This document shows positions 25,113 through 37,000 of a stretch of DNA of 64,000 bases, one piece after another. Location: NCBI GenBank assembly GCA_030533445.1, contig CM060068.1, positions 20,551,510-20,615,509 on the forward strand, read 5' to 3'. Each line of letters begins with the position of its first letter. Position 1 is the first letter of the stretch. This DNA comes from Cyprinodon diabolis (taxonomy: Eukaryota; Chordata; Actinopteri; Cyprinodontiformes; Cyprinodontidae). The notes beneath the pieces are model-generated. The model was not told the origin of the DNA. It ran no database searches and was given only the letters and a program-made list of their open reading frames with translations. A program made the position numbers and the translations under genes.

Positions 25113-26013
25113 AGGAATAGTACACCCAAAACATGATTAGCCTTCATTTTCTACTCACCCCCATGCTGAACAACACTCTGGAGTACTTTTTTGATATCTC
25201 AAATGCATCTGGAGATCTGGGAGGCTTCTTGCTGTCTGCTGACATTCAAATAATGGAGGTCTATGGTGCCCGAGGCAGAAAGGTCCATAAAAGTCCACAA
25301 AAAACGTGTCAATATTCCTCCATACTGCTCGTCCAATTATTCCAAGTGTTCTGAGTGGGTAGCGTCCATAATTTACTCGAAACTAAGTCATTTAGAATGT
25401 TTTTAGAGCATAAACAGTAGTGTATAGGATTTCCTAAAAGCGCGTTCACGAGTCTACGGAAACCGCGGCAGACCAAACCAGATGAAAGTGCGCATTCAGC
25501 TCGGCAAAGAACTCGTGCTCTTCCTCAACACTGAAGTCCTCAGACATTTTTCTTTCGTTGTTTCTTTCTTTGCAAAGGTAAACAGCACATTTCTTCTTCT
25601 ACGCTTGCATTGTCAAGAGCAGACGCTGACTGCGCACTTTCATGTGGTTTGGTCTGCCGCGGTTTCCGTAGACTCGTGAACGCGCTTTTAGGAAATCCTA
25701 TACACTACTGTTTATGCTCTAAAAACATTCTAAATGACTTCGTTTCGAGTAAATTATGGACACTACCCACTCAGGAAACTTGGAATACATTGGACGAGCA
25801 GTATGGAGGAATATTGACACGTTTTTTGTGGACTTTTATGGACCTTTCTGCCTCGGGCACCATAGACCTCCATTATTTGAATGTCAGCAGACAGCAAGAA
25901 GCCTCCCAGATCTCCAGATGCATTTGAGATATCAAAAAAGTACTCCAGAGTGTTGTTCAGCATGGGGGTGAGTAGAAAATGAAGGCTAATCATGTTTTGG
26001 GTGTACTATTCCT
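25113..26013. mobile_element. TTAA-flanked foldback DNA element with ~388-bp inverted arms (intron 2)
   Basis: The left arm (25113-25500) and right arm (25625-26013) are near-perfect reverse complements around a 124-bp centre (25501-25624). Both outer ends read AGGAATAGTACACCC on their own strand and are flanked by TTAA (25109-25112 and 26014-26017). The arms contain the same open frame on opposite strands, starting MISLHFLLTPMLNNT, which is a by-product of the inverted repeat. There is no transposase. A left-truncated second copy lies at 39973-40587. TTAA flanks suggest a piggyBac-type target, but the ends do not show the usual CCC start, so the superfamily is open. Confidence 0.88.
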
Positions 26014-26486
26014 TTAAGAAGTTACACATAATAATTCTAATAATTATTCTCACCATGTAATCAACCTCTAGCAATTTCGGTATTTTATTTTGGCATAACA
26101 AGTTTCCTTCTCCTAAGCTTTGATGGATGACAAAGCATTTTCTGCAATAAATCTCTTAAAGTGACAAAACCTCACACAAATCTTAAACTGATGCAGTTGC
26201 TGTGCCCTATTATATGTTTGTTTAACCTTCATGGACCTTGACAGTAATAAACTTGCTTGAGCAAACTTTGCAGACTGTTTCATCTTATCTGGTTCATTTC
26301 TCCTTATCCCTACCTTAACACCTCCATCATAATGCCAAAAGCGCTGTGAGTCAAGTAATGCTGGTAATGCAGGTTTGATTTTTGAGACATCGATATGCTT
26401 CACAGCAATGTTCTGTTAAGCTTTCTTTCAGATCTATTACTTTCAAGGCTTAGATATGTTTTTAATGATCTGAGAAGTCATGGAGA

Positions 26487-26945
26487 TGTCATGGTTTTGG
26501 TTTTGTTCAAGTTTTATCTCTGAGTTTTTATTGGTCTTATTTTTCATTGTTGTGTTCTAGGTATTTTTGATTGTATTTGAGTTCTTAGATATTTCCTATT
26601 TGCCCTGTTGTGTCTCCTTTTCCCTACCTCTCTTCTTTCTCTGTTCACACCTGCTCCCAATCTGCTAAGCAGCCTGGTCTTTGTTTCTCTCTCCCATTTA
26701 TTCTCCTCCTGCTCAGTCACTCTTTGCTGGGTTGTCGTCATTATTTTGTCCTCTTCTTGTTGTTAGCATTCCTGATTTTCAGCATTTTTGGGGGATTTTT
26801 GTGGATTCATGTTTTTGGATTTTTGCTTCTGTTGAACTTTTGTAATTAAGCCTTCAAGTAACCACCTCTTCTTCTATTCAAACTCTTTGGTCTCAGCCAT
26901 CAGTGCCACCTCTTTTGTGTCTGCATTTGGGTTCTGTCAAACCCC
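26487..26945 (+). repeat. Gypsy-type LTR copy, degraded 3' end (intron 2)
   Basis: It begins TGTCATGGTTTTGG. It contains TTCACACCTGCTCCC, a long T-rich stretch with GGATTTTTGTGG and TTTTTGGATTTTTGC, then TTGAACTTTTGTAATTAAG and CTGCATTTGGGTTCTGTC near 26938. The order and motifs match the minus-strand copy at 5470-6175. The closing TGACA-like end is not preserved and no duplication was found. Open frames here are not genes. Confidence 0.6.
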
Positions 26946-27589
26946 CCAAAGGATTTGTTTGTTATTAATGCCACAATGCTTAACTAGCTTCATGAAAACT
27001 TCATAAAACCTGGTTGATTGAAAAAACAAATGGTCAAATAATGTAAGAATCGAGTAACTCATTCCAACATTTTCGCAGAATTTATCTTATCTATTCATTG
27101 GACAGCAGTGATGATATGACACACCTTAAAGTAGTCAGTTTAGAGCTTGCATAATAGTGTACATTTTCTGTCCTCTTGTCTTAACTCTAAACAGCAATTA
27201 ATGTTTAAACCTCTAGCAACTAAAGGAAGTACAGCCCAAGGGAAAATATCCACATTGTTCCAGACATATCATTTTTGCTCCCCGGGGTCAAATGACCTGG
27301 TAGTGTTGTAGGGTCTCATAATGTAGATGTGAAGCATGTGTTGAATTTAAATTTATTGCTCTCAGACTCTCTCATATTTATAACTGGAATTTCAACATGG
27401 CAACTCATGGAAAAGAAATCCTTTAAGATCTGAACAACAGAATCTTTTCTTTGGCCTAGGCTATGGTGAGATATGAAGATAACCCCTAACACAGAGCTAC
27501 AGGATGGTGCCTTAACAGAACACATTGTCAGAACAGACCTCAGCATAGTGTATGGGCTCAGCATCATATAGAGTTTTTTCTGTGAAAAC

Positions 27590-28430
27590 TGACGAGTAAA
27601 GTAAGTACTGCCAGCATTGCTTCAGAAGTTGAAGAGGTGGGGCGTCAGCGTGTCAGTGCTCAGAGCATGAGCTACAAACTGCATCACATTGGTCTGCAAT
27701 TTGGCTGTAGCTCCAGAAGGAAGCCTCCTGTAAAATGATGCACAACACAGCATACAACCAGATTCTGAAGACAAGCAGAGTTAGGACATGGATTACTGAG
27801 ACCATGTGCTGTTATCTGAAGAGATCAAAATAAACGTATATGGTTTGGATGGAGATATGTGTGTGCATAATGGCAAGCAGGTTAGTACTACAAGACAAGT
27901 TTGTCTCACTCACAGTCAAGCACAGTGATGGGAGTGTTATGATCCAGGGCTACATGAGTGCCGCTGGCCGTGGTGAGCTACTGTTCATTGAGGGAACCAT
28001 GATTGCTAGAATATCCTGTGACCTACTTAGGCAGATCTTAACCTCCTTCCTTCGGTAATTGGGTAACATGACTGTAACTGAGTGTAAAGGTGCTGGACTG
28101 GCCATGAATGTCTTCATACTAAAAATTTAGCTTCTGTCGAGCTACCTCAAACAGAAAGTGAAGTGACACCCAGCAGTTCTTAGATGTCTCACTAGAGGAG
28201 TGGAACTCCTCCTGGATCTTTAAAATATAATAGAAAATAACAGTGGGATGTATATTGACACTTTAAACAAAATTTGGAGATTTTACCAGAGAGATGTACT
28301 CACTTTTGTCAACACTGATTTGGAATGGCTATGTGTCGAGTTATTTTCCAGGGACAGCTAATTTGCCCTATAACACACGCTGCACCGTGGCTACTTTGTA
28401 TTGAATTAAAGTGTCATCATTTCAGTGTGT
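27590..28430 (+). mobile_element. Decayed Tc1-like transposon fragment (intron 2)
   Basis: At 27930-28010 the + strand encodes SDGSVMIQGYMSAAGRGEL followed by LFIEGTM. This is recognisable as the stretch between the first and second catalytic Asp in Tc1-like transposases (GGSVMVWGC..AAG.G.L.FI.GTM). Upstream pieces such as GAAGAGGTGGGGCGTCAG and LKTSRVRTWITE fit the region before it in broken frames. The 3' part (28300-28430, with ACTCACTTTTGTCAACACTG) resembles the terminal region of such elements. Many stops and shifts indicate an old copy. Its borders are approximate. Confidence 0.6.
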
Positions 28431-30529
28431 ACTGTGCATCAAGCTTGAAGTGCATACTTACTTTTCTGGGATACAGTTACCATTTGTAGGCCAGTCTATT
28501 TAATCTATTTTAACTTGAACAGCTTAACTGAAGAAAAGCTAATCTGACAAAAAGAAAAAAAAAAGTTATTTATAAATAGTTATTTTTAAAAAAAATAAGC
28601 TCCCTATAACAAGTTGAAAAATTCCTTATATGCACAACGTAGTAAGTGTAAAGCACCATATTACTGATATTATATTAGTTAGCTAAAGGAAATTGGTGAA
28701 TGAGTCATGTTTCTCTTTGCTTAAAGTAGAAAACATGTAGTAAAAATAGTAAAGATGTGCAGATTCATTGTCTGGATAAACTTTTATTACAGTTTCACAT
28801 TATTAGCCTCTGCCACTGTGAGTTTATTAATTGGAGGTATAGAGCTGAATGCCTTTACAATAGGGTTCAGGCTATTCAGTCATTGTGATCTTTGGCAAAA
28901 CTCCCTACAGTAAAAAAAAAAATAGCCGTGGTCTCGGTCACAGCTGCTAGATGTGGTTAACATCCTTGGCATTTTGCATTGATTAACAAGTGAATGGCTA
29001 TTCAGTTCTTGAAATCTATAATGTGTTTTCTTGTGGGCCAAAAAAATGTAATTTACACCTGCTTGAATGAAGGCATGGCATATTAAGACTGGTTTCCTTT
29101 TCGTGATGGAAATTTCATTACTCTAGATTACATTTCCATCATTTATTATTAAAACGCTGCTGCTTAATTAAACAATCATCTGAATTCTTTTACAGAGACA
29201 ATTCAAAGGTCAAAAGCAGTTATAGTAGGACATATTAAAGGCACAAGGATTCCTACTCATCTTAATCTAATAGGGGTTTAAACTATTGTATTCAATATTA
29301 CTTAGAATATGAATCTTTTATTTTGTCCTCTACCTTAATTATTTTAGTATTGCTAGTCACCAAGTTTTAGTGCTCACGCAATATCCTCTCCAAGCACTAC
29401 TGCTGCTGCTCTACAACTACTTCTCAGCTGCAAGCCTTATTTAATGAAATGTGACATTTTTCTGTTTAAGGGCTATTCTACTTTGGCCAAAACACAACAT
29501 TAGGGGCATAGTCAGTCAAGAGTAGGACATGTAGGGAGAGGCCATGCAAACTCACCCTTTGTTTGAAGTCCTTAGGGCTTGTGGCAATATCTCTCCTCAC
29601 TGGTTATACTGTTAGCCACACAATCTGGCCTAATTTCATCCTATTTCAGATTGTGCAGGTCCATCAGCGATAACCTGAGGCACCAGCTATTGCACTGATT
29701 CATTTGTGTTTACCTTTGCTAGTTCATAGTACTCTAATTTTTAATCTTTTACTTTGTTTAATTTAGCAGAAATTTTGCAGCTTATAAATGATTAAACAAC
29801 TTTGCAATAAATGGTGAAAAAACACAAATGCCAAACTGTACAATACACAAAACTAAAAAAATAATGTCAGTGAGGGATTAATTCACATTTTAGGAGAAAA
29901 TGCTCAACTGGGTTTATGACATGTTTTAAAGGGAAGTACTTATAAGACAACTAATATCCTGATTTTTGTTTTATTTTAAAGCATTATTAAATATAGCAAA
30001 GATTTTTTTTAAATCCAAGCTGTATTTTAACAATATATCGAGTGTAGAATAATTCAAGATAGTTGAACTCTATGGTATGGAAAATACGGTAATTTAAATG
30101 GTCAGTAAGTCCTCAGGCCTCAGGTAATTTTAGGTTTATTGACTTGTTTGTATCAGCCTCTGTACAAATGGATTTGACTGACATTTAAGCACAGATTCCA
30201 ACAGATGTGCAGTGCGTGAACTACAAATCTGATATCTGTGCCGATGCTACTGCAGCTGAAGCTACTCAAAAATTCAATAAGCACAAAAAATGAACAGTAG
30301 TGAAAAGTTCAGCATCCATTCTTTGCCTGCTTTGTGTGTCAACTCTCACGGTTGCTTGAGAGTTGACACACCAATTTCATGGTCTTTGAAGCACCTAGTC
30401 CATGTAGTCGTGATCCTTTGGAGCACTCAGCCACCAAATTCGAACACCAATTGACAACCTGTAGGACAGTGGCCCATGAGGACTGACTTTGGACATGCTT
30501 GCATTACAGGAATCAAACCATCTTTATGA
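28431..30529. other. kcnh7 intron 2 segment; no gene seen
   Basis: AT-rich sequence without a recognisable element. The stretch 29070-29215 contains homeodomain-like TTAATTAAAC and GATTAACA-type words and looks non-repetitive. A perfect hairpin lies at 30334-30371. Confidence 0.5.
30334..30371. repeat. Perfect 14-bp inverted repeat with 10-nt loop
   Basis: The left arm GTGTGTCAACTCTC (30334-30347) and the right arm GAGAGTTGACACAC (30358-30371) are exact reverse complements, separated by ACGGTTGCTT. No known RNA family is suggested and no T-run terminator follows. Confidence 0.9.
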
Positions 30530-30534
30530 TTCTT

Positions 30535-30795
30535 GGGGATGACAGTGGGGTCAGAAGGAGCCACTAATATAACCATGAAGGAGTTTGGCATGCAACAAGA
30601 AGGTCCAGCAGAGCCAGTGTACAGCAGCTTCTGTCAACAAGCCCCTGGGCAAGTGTGGCTACAATGTAGCTTGCCATTTTCAGTGTTTGGGTGAATGGGT
30701 GAATGACTGAATGTAGTGTACAGCGCTTTGGTAAAGTTTCTCTTCTTGAAAAAGCATAATATAAGCACAGACCATTTAACATTTTACCATTTACC
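30535..30795 (+). repeat. Teleost interspersed repeat (SINE/LINE 3'-end-like)
   Basis: It contains AAGTGTGGCTACAATGTAGC, GGGTGAATGGGTGAATGACT, GAATGTAGTGTACAGCGCTT and AAGCATAATATAAGCACAGAC, then a CATTTACCATT-type tail. This word order (GTGAATG..TGTAGTGTAAAGCGCTTTGG..CTATATAAAT.CA..CCATTTACCAT) recurs widely in fish genomes as the 3' part of a SINE or LINE. The exact family cannot be fixed here. Confidence 0.55.
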
Positions 30796-33423
30796 ATATG
30801 ATAATAAAATTAAAATAAAAAATATAGGGCAAATACTCAGTTCAGCTATTGAGTATATCACCAGTAACTGTGCAATGAGCATTGAATGTTATAAAATCAT
30901 TGTTATAAAATGGAGGAAACAAGCCAGTCATATATGTGGCGATAAGAAACATCTATACATCAGCCAAATGCCAGAGTATAAAAAAAAAATCCTTTCCATC
31001 AATCAGTTATGAGATTCATCAAAAGGATCTTTTATTCTTCTTGTGTTGTGATGTTTCAAGGCTGCCATCATATCCTAATTAATAATTATCTTCATCTAAT
31101 ACCTCCATTAATTAAGCTGATATTTATAGTCTGAAATGAATGTCAGCTACAGCATGTATCCAAACTTTTCATAGCACTTAATTCAATATAATTTGATACT
31201 ACTGCTTGGAGAGCTTATATGATGAATACTACAGTGCAAGAGAGCAGTGAAGGCTGTACGTAATGAAAAATGAATGCACTCTTTCAGAGTGTAGGCACCC
31301 AAGTGTCCTACAACGCACCTTGTGTACTGGAGGCACTCTATGTCCTACGTCCCCTCATTCCCCTGCCACTGAAGCCTTGACGGGGTGCACATGGCCCTTC
31401 AGTCCCCTTGGTGGGGAGTCACTTATGAAACACTGCACCCACGCACGCCACATGTCCCAGATCATTCAGCGTGCTTAGCTAAGCTGCTGCTGTTATGTAG
31501 TCATTATCCATTTAACTTCTCCCTGCTCCACGGTGTCAGCTTCCTTTTGTTAAGACTCATTCAGGTACAAAGTATTATTACACCCTCTGGAATAGGATAG
31601 CTTTACAAAGCCCTTAAGGGAAAGCGTTTTTATCATTGACTATGTATCCACACAGGAGGAAGACTGCATGTGACGAATCTCTTACAACCTGTCTAGGTTT
31701 CTCTCAAATAGGGAAACTCACAGAAAAAGATCCCATGCGGGAAGTCTTTTCAGAGCTTCTGCAATTTTTATCGTTGCATTACCTTTCATTTTAAGCAGTG
31801 TACATATAAGCAGCTTAACTTGTTGCCTTTTCAGGGGAAAAAAACGGCAAAGCTATGCTGCTCCTGCTGTCACTAGGATTCATCAATCCAAGCCTCATTT
31901 TCTAAAACATCCCCTTTTATTAAATAAAAAAGGAAACTACTCAAAGTTAAAAGGGATTTTAAAGTTACAATTCATATCATATTACATGATAAAACTGAGT
32001 AAATCTCACGTTTTAAAAAAAACAAAACAAATGAGGCTACGAATCTGTCTGAGCTGAGGATGGTTTATTTTGTGATTTCGAACATTCACATAGGGAAATG
32101 AAAGGATTGTAGCTAATTTCCTCTAGAATTGATTGTTGAAATACTGTACTTTAAGGAGAAGAGGCATCAGATGCACTTCCATTCAATCGACTTCAGTTTA
32201 AAGACACTCTTAAATCAATGGGTCTATTACTCTCAAGGAAGGCATGAATCTTTAATTTCCCTCTAGCACCAGGAGAGCACGAACTGGGTCCTCCATACCA
32301 GTTTAATGCATTTACTCTGTAAGCTGCTCATTCCCAGTCACTGCACTGTCAGCCTTGACATCTTTATTCATGAGCTCCCTCTAAATTCCTCTGAGGAGTA
32401 TTAGGAGTTGTCTTGAAGCTCTGATGCACACTAGGGAGGATTGTAAAGAGACTTGAGGCAACTATAACATTAGAAGGTTTAGCAGCTCCCATCCTCTGCT
32501 TTTAAAAAATTCTTAGCCATGAGATTCTTTTCAAACGCTCCACAAAACTGGCATGAATGATGGAAGGATATGGACACCAAACAAAGTTCCTTTACCATAC
32601 TCCAACTACATTTACAGCAACAAAAATGTTATGTTTGACTGTTCAAAGATGAGCCATAAAAGGAAGAGAAATTGAGGTTGATGGCAGCGGATTGTAGATT
32701 AAACATGTATCTGCAGTCCAGAGTGTAGTCAGGACCCTAATCAATTATTAACATCAGGCTCCTTCTGATTAAATAAAATATTACTTCTTTACTTACATTT
32801 GAACTCCTTAAAACTGAGACTGCTATTTGCGCCTTCATCTTAAGCCTTTTCAGACAGTCATTAAACACAAGAGCATTGCTAAAAGAAATAAACTGCCTCG
32901 TGTCAAAATTAAAATTGGACATGCAAACTTATTACATGCTGCTGAAAAACAGAAGGGACCTCAGATTGTTTGTGTGCACCCATGTCATGCTTGCCATAAA
33001 AAGCTTTAGATAAGGCACAGTAGGAGGTGGTCATTTAGTAGGGATTTATGCCAGTGAGTGGTGACATTGTAATAATTCTCTCAGATTTAGGACTGCTTTC
33101 TCTGCAGTACATCATTCAAACAGGGCTCTGATTTTGCAGATGTAAACAACAAATTCTATTGTGCCATCAAATATCTAAAGTGTATTTTTTCCACATGTAA
33201 ATGTTGATTTTACTAAAATGTTTAAGATAACAAATGAATTTTGATATTAGACAAAGGAAAAATTAGTCAATACAGGGGTAATAATATTAAACAGAAAATA
33301 TGCCGTCAAAGTGAAAAATTTAACCATCTTTCATTTTTTTGTTCACTTGTGGATATTCATTCTTACTGTGGTTTGCTGAGGTCTCATAGCTTTAGCTTTC
33401 ATTTAATCACTCAGGGTAAATGC
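30796..33423. other. kcnh7 intron 2 segment; no gene seen
   Basis: No element recognised. The stretch 31030-31150 (TAATTAATAATTATC, CCATTAATTAAGC) and the stretch 32260-32480 look like single-copy, possibly conserved non-coding DNA. Short open frames lack motifs. Confidence 0.45.
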
Positions 33424-33428
33424 TTCCT

Positions 33429-34086
33429 TGTCATGGCTTTGGCGATAATGGCTGGTTTGATTGCTCATTTCGTTCACCTGTCTAGCTCTACCTTTTCTCA
33501 TCAATGCTCATCAGATCCCCCTGCTCCTGTTTCAATTCAAACTCCTTGGTCCCAGCCATCAGTGCCAGAGTATTTTTGAGCCTTTGGTGTACAGAGTTTT
33601 TGAGTGTTTGTTACAGCTAATGTTTGCCGGATTCTGACCTGTTTCTGTATCCAGACTTACGAGCCTGCCTGCCCGTGTCTGGTCGGTTTGCCTGGACTGT
33701 CTTTGGACTCCTGCTGGATTCTTCTGTGGACTGAACATGACTTCACCCTGTGGATTATCCTGCCTTTCTATGTCTGATCAGGTCTGATCTGCCATCAGTT
33801 TTGCAGCCTTCTGGCCTTCCACATCTGGAACTCTCTGGCAGCATCCACTGCATCTTGTCAGCCAACTGGCTGAAATCATCATTGTTCTCTGGGCACAGAC
33901 TGAACTGTCAAACCAACATCATCTTCTGTCAGATTATTGTGGTCACTAACCTGTTTTTCTCTCCTATAGATGTTCCTGTGATATACGCCCTAGTCGCTGC
34001 TACTCAGACTATCATTGTTTTGATAAACACTTTAAGTTATTCCACTGCCTGTCTTGCCTGAATTCTGGATCCTCCCAGTCATGACA
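33429..34086 (+). mobile_element. Solo Gypsy LTR with 5-bp target duplication (intron 2)
   Basis: The 658-bp unit starts TGTCATGGCTTTGG and ends CCCAGTCATGACA (TG...CA). It is flanked on both sides by TTCCT (33424-33428 and 34087-34091), the duplication length expected for Ty3/Gypsy. No gag or pol lies between, so it is a solo LTR left by recombination between two LTRs. Its start (CTCATTTCGTTCACCTGTCT) resembles the LTR at about 50000-50517. Open frames inside are not genes. Confidence 0.88.
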
Positions 34087-34091
34087 TTCCT

Positions 34092-37000
34092 ATCTAATGA
34101 TTTTCTTCAGTTTGGGGAAATAATGCTGCTTTTTGTAATCATTATAGCCTACTCCACATTTATGAAGATTTGCTCAACAAAAGTTAATTTCTAAGCATTA
34201 ATAGCACTGACTTGATTTTTTTTCAAAAAAACTAAAATCATAATTTTGAATAGTTATTTTGTATTCAATTATATTACTTTTCGATATCTAAATTACTTAT
34301 TTACTCTCCTCGAATGTTACCTCTGCTCAACCTGTTTATTTGTATATCCAAAATATTCAGTCTTCTTCCAAACAAGACGGGAAAAAAATTTCACATGCAA
34401 AATAAATGTTGATGAAAGACAAAATGTAGAAGGAGCAAACTTACTCTCTCATTCTCTCATGTGAAAGCAATTTATTTAAAAGTGAATATTTCGCCCCCCA
34501 AAAAAACTATATACTTTGTGCTTGCACTGTTTGGTTTCATTAAATTAGCAATGCTTAACATTTGATGCGTGTAGGTTATCTGGGATCATGGAGGTAATGG
34601 TTGCTCAGCCTGGTTGAGCAGGCATTGCTGGAGACTGCATCTCAGCCCAGGCCAGATATAGAGACAGAGCCAGAGTAGCATATGCATAATAGCCCATTTA
34701 CTCAATGTGGAAATGTACAGTTAAGCTCTTAAAACGCATTGATTGGTGTGAGGGAATTATAACTTGCTTGATTAATATAATTAGGCAGTTCTCTTTTGTG
34801 TTTTCTTGGAATGCTTGAATAAGTTACAAAGAACATTTTAACTTTAAAATTTAAGCTCTTTTTTTATTGTGTGAGTAGTGATTCGCTCACGTATTTTGGC
34901 CTGCATATCTATTCAGCTCATTTGATATTTAATTTCCCATTATAATCTTTGTCACTTGGTCAATTAGCCTCTTTCAATCCAGCTGTGTCATGCCAATCGA
35001 TTTTCTCTGTCTCAACTCCAGCTCTATATTATTCAGTTCTGTTTACTCCTCACTGGAAAATGTTACTTTATGTTAATGCCTTACCAATCTGTATCCATGT
35101 CTGCTTCAGTCTTTATTTTGCTCTGTTCACCTTATTGCTTTAGGTTTCTATTTGGAAAATGTAAAGCTTTTTATTTACTGAGTTACTCCTCTCCGCCTGT
35201 CTGCATTTGTGTCCAACTCCATGTACTGTACCACAACAGTCTGACAGGTGTGAGTTAAAACTTGATTTATATAGACAGAAAGTATCATTTCAGGGTATGG
35301 TTAAGCAAGCTTATGTTCCAGAATTAGCACTCAGCAGCTTCAACAGTTAAATGTAACACAGCAGAGTAGAATTACTGGAACAAAATGCCTGTATATAAAG
35401 AGGGGAGGATGAAGTCGCTGTGGCTAGGCTCATCTGTTTTGTATAATCTGTCACTTTCATTACTGTTTCCCACAATTCATCAAATCTTAAATCCTGTTCA
35501 GCATCTATAACCTTATAAAACCCCTGTTCTAATCTTCTCTTATGGTGTGAATCAAAAGTGAAGCAAGACACTTTGGCACGGTAGAATAGAGAATTTCAGG
35601 GATATCAGGATGCATAAAGAATCCTGAAACCTGCATACTAAATTTTCCATAGAAAAGGATGCCATCTATCAAAAACAAACGGCGTTGAAACATACAGTCC
35701 CTCACATCAACTCTACCACTGTCCACTTTTAGATATATTCACACTCTTTGTATAGATCTGACACAATATTTGATAATTGAAACACCACATCATTCATGAA
35801 CTAGAAATACTCATAATCAAGTTGCACCCAAAGTTTTCAGAAAAAAATGAGAACTGAGAAGGCATAGCGATGAATACATGGAAAGGGGAATGAAATGCAG
35901 CAAAGTTCATCCTTTAACACACCCACTTCGGTCTTTTGTGGAAAAGCAGAGTTTCTGAGTGTTTGTCTACCTTTAGAAATGTAAAAACCACTGTAAGGAT
36001 GTGCATTTTGTAGGGGATACACATGGAAACAGACTTACTAATGGCGACCATGCTGCTAATCATTGATATAAAAGTCTAAAAAACAGATTAAAAAATAATA
36101 TCCAAATCATTGTATTTTTTGCAATATCCTTTCACACACCCATAGTGACGTAATCTAAACAATTGGAGAAACATGGTAGATGTACTATTTTCAAGATAAT
36201 CCTTTTCATTATGATTTTTTATGTTTATTGTCCTGCAAGTAAGATTTCAAGAACCTTCATTGTTTTTCAGGATCATTAAAGTCAGGCTTTTACACTGTAC
36301 ATTACCTTCAGACTAAACGTACAGGCTGGAGTTACAGCTGACTGCCCTCGTTGTCTTTTATCTAGGGTAATGTGTGCTGTGCTCCGTGTAACTGACTCTG
36401 TACTTTATGTTTGCAACCAACCAACATAAGTGATGACTTGTGGGATAAAGACAGGAGCTGCAACAAGGCGTAAGGAGGTAAAAAAGGATGCTTCATGGTT
36501 TGCATCGATACCATCTTCACTCAGTGTCAGATTCTGAAATGGACGATGATCCTTTCTGGCCTTAGCATCAGTCAGTTGTGCCAAAAATAAGAATTTGGTC
36601 ATTTATTTAGACTTCCAGCCAAGGATGAGCAGGTTTGCCTTTTGTTGTAAAGTCTACTGAATGCTTTGTTTGACACTCTTTAGTTTTTTTCTGTATTTCC
36701 CTTGTCCCATGGCCGCTGGAAGTAATTTTAAACAGGGGTGCTGTGAAAATGTCTTTGTTTTTTCGGAGAAAAGACCTATGAACCATAGGCCTATTTAAAA
36801 TACAATAAAAATTAAAATAAGTAAATAGATTGAGATTTATGACTTTATTGTCATATACAATTAACTGTATATGACCAACCAGTTTCTGTAACACTTAGAC
36901 ATCATTAGTTTTCAGGTCTCATAACAACGTAGATTTGGTCAGTTGGCATGAACCTGAGTCACTCTGTTTATGTCATACGTGACTCTATTAGATCCAAAAT

